A program made the position numbers and the translations under genes. Below the pieces are notes generated by a model. It was given only the letters and a program-made list of their open reading frames with translations. It did no database searches and was not told where the DNA came from. From positions 1 through 21,296 of IMG/VR virus record IMGVR_UViG_3300037961_006116: a stretch of DNA of 21,296 nt. The stretch is one strand, 5' to 3'. Numbering within the stretch: position 1 is the first letter of the stretch; each line of letters opens with the position of its first letter. The stretch comes from a virus. This document shows positions 18,190 through 21,296 of the stretch, one piece after another.

Positions 18190-18531
18190 ATGGCAGCATA
18201 TGTAAGCAACATTGTAATAGAAAGTGGCGCTAACTTTGATCAGTCATTCAATCTTGAAAATAGTGCTAACGCACCATTAAATTTAACAGGTTATAGCGGT
18301 GCTTCTATGTTAAAGAAACATCCTGCTTCTTTAACTACCGCTGCGTCTTTCAGTGTCTCGTTTCCCAACAGAACACAAGGACAACTGAGAATATCTCTAG
18401 GATCAACAGTGACTAGTAATTTAAAACCAGGTAGATATGTTTATGACATTCTACTAAGTGACGCTTCAGCAATGAAAACTAGAGTAGTTGAAGGTAGTGC
18501 AATCGTCACTGCCGGAGTAACCACGAGTTAA
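18190..18531 (+). CDS. Small virion-associated beta protein (113 aa), fibre/baseplate cassette
   Basis: The protein reads as a compact beta domain: an N-terminal strand (SNIVIESGANFDQSFNL), then LNLTGYSGASMLKKHP, a QGQLRISLGS strand and PGRYVYDILLS. This order (extreme N-terminal 'binding' strand, L-T-G-[YF]-x-x-x-x-x-x-[KR], then G-x-Y-x-Y-D) is a common small phage protein type that I recall from marine myoviruses, often next to fibre genes; I know no experimental role. It is first behind the late promoter and ends 5 bases before the next ATG. The start has no obvious Shine-Dalgarno. Structural annotation is likely, function unknown. Confidence 0.7.
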   Translation: MAAYVSNIVIESGANFDQSFNLENSANAPLNLTGYSGASMLKKHPASLTTAASFSVSFPNRTQGQLRISLGSTVTSNLKPGRYVYDILLSDASAMKTRVVEGSAIVTAGVTTS

Positions 18532-18536
18532 AACAT

Positions 18537-18764
18537 ATGTCAGACATTAAAGTCAGAGTTGGTTCACAAAATGCGATTAAGGTTCTATCCTCGTTTGCCG
18601 GGGGTGGAGGAACCTTAGGTGGTTTAAGTGATGTTGACATTTCAGGTGGACTACAGAACGGAATGGTTCTAGTCTACAATTCTTCCGCTGCGAAGTGGGA
18701 AGCAACTTTAGAACTAACGCCTGGAGCAACCCAGAACTTGGACATCAATGGAGGAAATTTCTAA
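18537..18764 (+). CDS. Small fibre-like protein (75 aa)
   Basis: The sequence has a Gly-rich linker (SSFAGGGGTLGG) followed by LSDVDISGGLQNGMVLVYNS and AAKWEAT. The L-S-D-V-D, D/N-G-x-V-L-V-Y-N, K-W-x pattern is a widespread phage tail-fibre unit known from many annotated fibres. At 75 residues this is far shorter than typical fibres, so it is either a stand-alone fragment of a once longer fibre or a small tip or connector protein. It ends NGGNF, with the codons for these residues doubling as the ribosome site for the next gene, which starts 3 bases after the stop. I am fairly sure it is a real gene because of tight packing and the matching C-terminal pattern. Confidence 0.75.
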   Translation: MSDIKVRVGSQNAIKVLSSFAGGGGTLGGLSDVDISGGLQNGMVLVYNSSAAKWEATLELTPGATQNLDINGGNF

Positions 18765-18770
18765 GCCATG
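18748..18770 (+). promoter_or_regulatory. Ribosome binding site inside the 75-aa gene's end
   Basis: GGAGGAA at 18750-18756 is a strong Shine-Dalgarno, followed by ATTTCTAAG and the ATG at 18768. It lies in the final codons (Asn-Gly-Gly-Asn-Phe-stop) of the preceding gene and decides the start of the 510-residue protein. A nearly identical arrangement precedes the gene at 20304. Confidence 0.8.
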
Positions 18771-20300
18771 GCAAGTATTATAAGAGTAAAAAGATCTACG
18801 GGCACTGGCGCTCCAGGTAGTCTTAATTTTGGTGAACTTGGTCTTACCGTTGGAGTAGGCACTCACGGTAATAAAGGTGGCAGACTGTTTGCTGGAGATA
18901 ACGCACAGAACGCTCAAGTAGTCGGTGGTAGATATTACACCGATTTATTAAGTATTGCACCTGGTCTTGTTGCCGGTCAACAAAACCCAACTACAGCAGC
19001 GAATGGTTTTGTTGCTATTGTTGACCAAAACCGAAAGGTTGATCAGTGGAACGTAGATAATCTAAGATTAGATACAAATACATTATCGTCTACAGATACT
19101 GATGGTGATATTATCTTTGATCCTAATGGATCTGGTGAGATTGTCATCCCTGACGACACATTCCTTACTTTTGGTACGAGTAAGGATGCTAAGATTGAAT
19201 ATGATGAAGATGGTACAAATTCTGTCGTAGTTACTGGTGCTGCCTGGCAGTGGAATTCTCCTCAGACATTTGGTAATGTTGGAATTTCTTCTAATGTAAT
19301 TTCAACCAAATCTGGTGGTGGTAATCAGTTATTCATTGACCCATATCCTGATGGTCTGAGTAACGAAGGTACTGTTGTTATTAAAGGTGACCTTCAAGTT
19401 GATGGAACTACCACTACTGTTAACTCGAATAATGTTACTGTTAATGATGCTATTTTCGCTATTGGCGATGTAACAAGCATCAGAACAGTCATGGCACCAG
19501 TTACATCTGGTGTATCTACTGTTACTTTAGACTCTGTTGTTGGTATCAATACTGGTGACCAACTGGCAGCAACAGGAATTGATGCTTCTGGTATTGGTAC
19601 AGTAACAGCATATAACACATCAACAAAAGTTGTAACATATACCGGAACTGCTACCGGAGTTACAACCACTACACAAGTAACTGTAACTCACGCATTTGAT
19701 ACCAATACCGATCGTGGTGTTTCATTCCAGTATAACACTAGCAGTGGAACTGGTAATAATAAAGTTGGTTTCTTTGGTTACAATGATAGTGCTGGTGAGG
19801 GAAGTTCTGCTCCAGCAAGAGCATTTACATATATTCCTGACGCCACTGTATCTGGAAGTGTTGTAACTGGAACCAGAGGTAATCTTGATATCAAGGGTAT
19901 CTACTATCAGACAGGAGACTATAATACACACGGTGTTGTATTCTTTGATGTCAATGGTTTACAGACATCTACTAATAATCCAACAGATGCAGTAAATACA
20001 AGAACTTCTACACAGATCTTGACTGCTGTTACTGAGATTACAATTGCTTTACCATCTGGACAAACAATTGCCCAAGATGCATTAGTAACTCAACAGAATA
20101 ACAGCACTGCTTTTGGTGTTTGTAAAACCTCAATCAGTGGAGGGACAACTCTTACACTTATTGGTGTTCAAGGAACATTTGACACCACAAATGATTTGGT
20201 AGTAGATGGTGCTAGTATTTCCGTTTCACCAAACACGGTAACTACCGTGTACACTAACAAACCAATCTGGACAAATACACTCGATGGAGGAACTTTCTAA
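18768..20300 (+). CDS. Tail-fibre-like structural protein with Mtd-type N-terminus (510 aa)
   Basis: Residues 1-60 (IIRVKRSTGTGAPGSLNFGE, then GGRLFAGDN and GGRYYTDLL) match the N-terminal pattern of phage tropism-determinant-type proteins and many marine phage fibres. Next come DGDIIFDPNG and KDAKIEYDEDG with GAAWQWN (about residues 110-165), then GDLQVDGTTTTVNSNNVTV (from about 206). From about residue 314 lies DRGVSFQYN with KVGFFGYND, followed by FTYIPDA, VVTGTRGNLDIKGIYYQTGD and a Gly/Thr-rich end closing LDGGTF. These units recur in marine T4-like fibre or baseplate-tip proteins. A host-contact or fibre role is inferred from domains and context, not shown. No reverse transcriptase or template repeat for diversity generation is present nearby. 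Confidence 0.82.
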   Translation: MASIIRVKRSTGTGAPGSLNFGELGLTVGVGTHGNKGGRLFAGDNAQNAQVVGGRYYTDLLSIAPGLVAGQQNPTTAANGFVAIVDQNRKVDQWNVDNLRLDTNTLSSTDTDGDIIFDPNGSGEIVIPDDTFLTFGTSKDAKIEYDEDGTNSVVVTGAAWQWNSPQTFGNVGISSNVISTKSGGGNQLFIDPYPDGLSNEGTVVIKGDLQVDGTTTTVNSNNVTVNDAIFAIGDVTSIRTVMAPVTSGVSTVTLDSVVGINTGDQLAATGIDASGIGTVTAYNTSTKVVTYTGTATGVTTTTQVTVTHAFDTNTDRGVSFQYNTSSGTGNNKVGFFGYNDSAGEGSSAPARAFTYIPDATVSGSVVTGTRGNLDIKGIYYQTGDYNTHGVVFFDVNGLQTSTNNPTDAVNTRTSTQILTAVTEITIALPSGQTIAQDALVTQQNNSTAFGVCKTSISGGTTLTLIGVQGTFDTTNDLVVDGASISVSPNTVTTVYTNKPIWTNTLDGGTF

Positions 20301-20306
20301 ACCATG
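20284..20306 (+). promoter_or_regulatory. Ribosome binding site inside the fibre-like gene's end
   Basis: GGAGGAA at 20286-20292 is followed by CTTTCTAAA and the ATG at 20304. It occupies the last codons (Asp-Gly-Gly-Thr-Phe-stop) of the 510-residue gene and sets the start of the 59-residue gene. It matches the site at 18748-18770 in 21 of 23 positions. Confidence 0.8.
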
Positions 20307-20483
20307 AACCAAGATGTTGACGTGAATATTTTGATTAAAAATTATCATTCTAAAATATCATCTTTAATGAATCAAAATATTCTTCTAGAATCTAAACTTG
20401 AGTCTTTAACAAAAGACTATATTGAATTGCAAGAAAAAATTAAAATACCAGATAAATATCAGGAAGCAGGTATCGAGGAATGA
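20304..20483 (+). CDS. Small coiled-coil protein (59 aa), unknown function
   Basis: The ATG follows the fibre-like gene's stop by 3 bases behind a strong GGAGGAA, and the frame runs 59 codons to TGA at 20481-20483. The protein begins MNQDVDVNILIKNYHSK and has a helix-like centre (LMNQNILLESKLESLTKDYI, then ELQEKIK) with heptad-like hydrophobic spacing, so a short coiled coil is likely. Its TGA overlaps the gp13 ATG in an ATGA, implying translational coupling. Without this gene a 179-base gap would separate the fibre-like gene from gp13. Its function is unknown; small coiled-coil proteins in this place could help assembly or oligomerise, but nothing in the sequence proves it. Confidence 0.8.
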   Translation: MNQDVDVNILIKNYHSKISSLMNQNILLESKLESLTKDYIELQEKIKIPDKYQEAGIEE

Positions 20484-21295
20484 GTAAACCATCGACCAGA
20501 CAGGAATTGATTGATTATTCTCTTAGGAGATTGGGATATCCTGTATTGGAAATTAATGTGGATGATGATCAAATTGACGATTTAGTTGATGATGCAATTC
20601 AAAAATTCCAAGACTTTCATTATGATGGTATTCAGAGAGTATTTTTAAAGCATAAAGTTACAGAAGCAGAAAAAGATATAATAAAGGCAGGCATTACTAC
20701 TACGACAGCAACTTCCAGTGTTGGTGTTGCATCTGTGGGTTGGGATGAGGGTCAAAACTTTCTTCAACTTCCAGAGCATGTCATTGGAATTAATAAAGTT
20801 TTTAAGATGGACAATAGCACCATTTCAAGTGGTCTGTTTAACATCAAGTATCAATTGTTCCTAAATGATCTTTATTATTATGGAGCACTTGACCTATTGA
20901 ACTTTACAATGACTAAGACATATCTTGAGGATCTTAGTAGAATAATTACACCAGATGTACAATTGAGATTTAACCGGAAGCAAGGTAGATTGTATATTGA
21001 TATTGACTGGAACTCGTTTACAGATGATAATTATATTGTACTTGACTGTTATAGATTAGTTGATCCTTCTGATGCGGCACTAGTCTACAATGACTCTTGG
21101 TTAAAGAAATATACCACTGCATTAATTAAGAAACAGTGGGGACAGAATTTGATAAAATTCCAAGGTGTATCTCTTCCTGGTGGAGTTCAGTTAAACGGAA
21201 GACAATTATATGATGATGCAATAGCAGAGATAGAACAATATGAAAAAGAACTCAGAGATACATATGAGGAACCACCTCTCGATCTGATAGGTTGA
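20480..21295 (+). CDS. 13: Neck protein gp13 (head completion, T4-like)
   Basis: A 271-residue protein, against 309 in T4. In T4, gp13 forms part of the neck with gp14 and closes the filled head so a tail can attach. The N-terminus (MSKPSTRQELIDYSLRRLGY, then VLEINVDDDQIDDLVDDAIQ and KFQDFHYDG) is the conserved start of marine T4-like gp13 as I recall it. Further landmarks are LQLPEHVIGINKVFKM, FLNDLYYYGALDL and the C-terminal DSWLKKYTTALIKKQWGQN with PGGVQLNG. The start overlaps the preceding TGA (ATGA). The GAGG just before it is too close to be a good ribosome site, so re-initiation after the 59-residue gene is likely. The TGA at 21293-21295 is one base from the window end; gene 14 would be expected next. 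Confidence 0.92.
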   Translation: MSKPSTRQELIDYSLRRLGYPVLEINVDDDQIDDLVDDAIQKFQDFHYDGIQRVFLKHKVTEAEKDIIKAGITTTTATSSVGVASVGWDEGQNFLQLPEHVIGINKVFKMDNSTISSGLFNIKYQLFLNDLYYYGALDLLNFTMTKTYLEDLSRIITPDVQLRFNRKQGRLYIDIDWNSFTDDNYIVLDCYRLVDPSDAALVYNDSWLKKYTTALIKKQWGQNLIKFQGVSLPGGVQLNGRQLYDDAIAEIEQYEKELRDTYEEPPLDLIG

Positions 21296-21296
21296 T

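Noticed and set aside
18768-20300. Diversity-generating retroelement suggested by the Mtd-type N-terminus
   Set aside because: No reverse transcriptase, accessory gene, or template/variable repeat pair is visible; the N-terminal domain alone is common in ordinary phage fibres.

Overview
The window looks like part of the virion-structure (late) region of a T4-like myovirus of the marine type, most likely a cyanophage or a close relative infecting another marine bacterium. The evidence is a gp8-type baseplate wedge protein, a gp13-type neck protein, two perfect T4-type late promoter boxes (TATAAATA), AT-rich DNA, and very large tail proteins made of Gly/Ser/Thr/Asn-rich beta modules like those seen in marine T4-like phages. 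The host itself cannot be read from this sequence. All genes run left to right and are packed with gaps of 3-42 bases or short overlaps. I see no tRNA, CRISPR, IS element, integrase, metabolic gene or defence gene.

Layout. (1) 2-9091: the 3' part (over 3,000 codons) of a giant structural gene that begins upstream; it carries a YHYH-type domain and several families of diverged internal repeats. (2) 9098-9105: late promoter, followed by 9125-10687 (baseplate wedge gp8 with an inserted Gly-rich module), 10692-17930 (2,412-residue DUF4815-type tail/baseplate protein) and 17923-18147 (small coiled-coil protein overlapping its end). (3) 18150-18157: second late promoter, followed by a fibre-like cassette of 113-, 75- and 510-residue proteins, a 59-residue coiled-coil protein (20304-20483), and the gp13 neck protein (20480-21295). 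Gene 14 would be expected next but lies beyond the window.

How the genes fit together. gp8 is a structural part of the T4 baseplate wedge, and gp13 belongs to the neck that seals the head and connects the tail. In T4, genes 9-12 and wac lie between 8 and 13. Here that interval holds a DUF4815 giant and a fibre-like cassette instead, so these probably build the outer baseplate and host-contact parts. The most notable structure is protein-level: the same few beta-rich modules recur within the first giant and reappear inside gp8, the DUF4815 protein, or both. This suggests module duplication and shuffling across baseplate genes. I find no convincing previously undescribed enzymatic, defence or regulatory system; the unusual content is in the architecture of these proteins.
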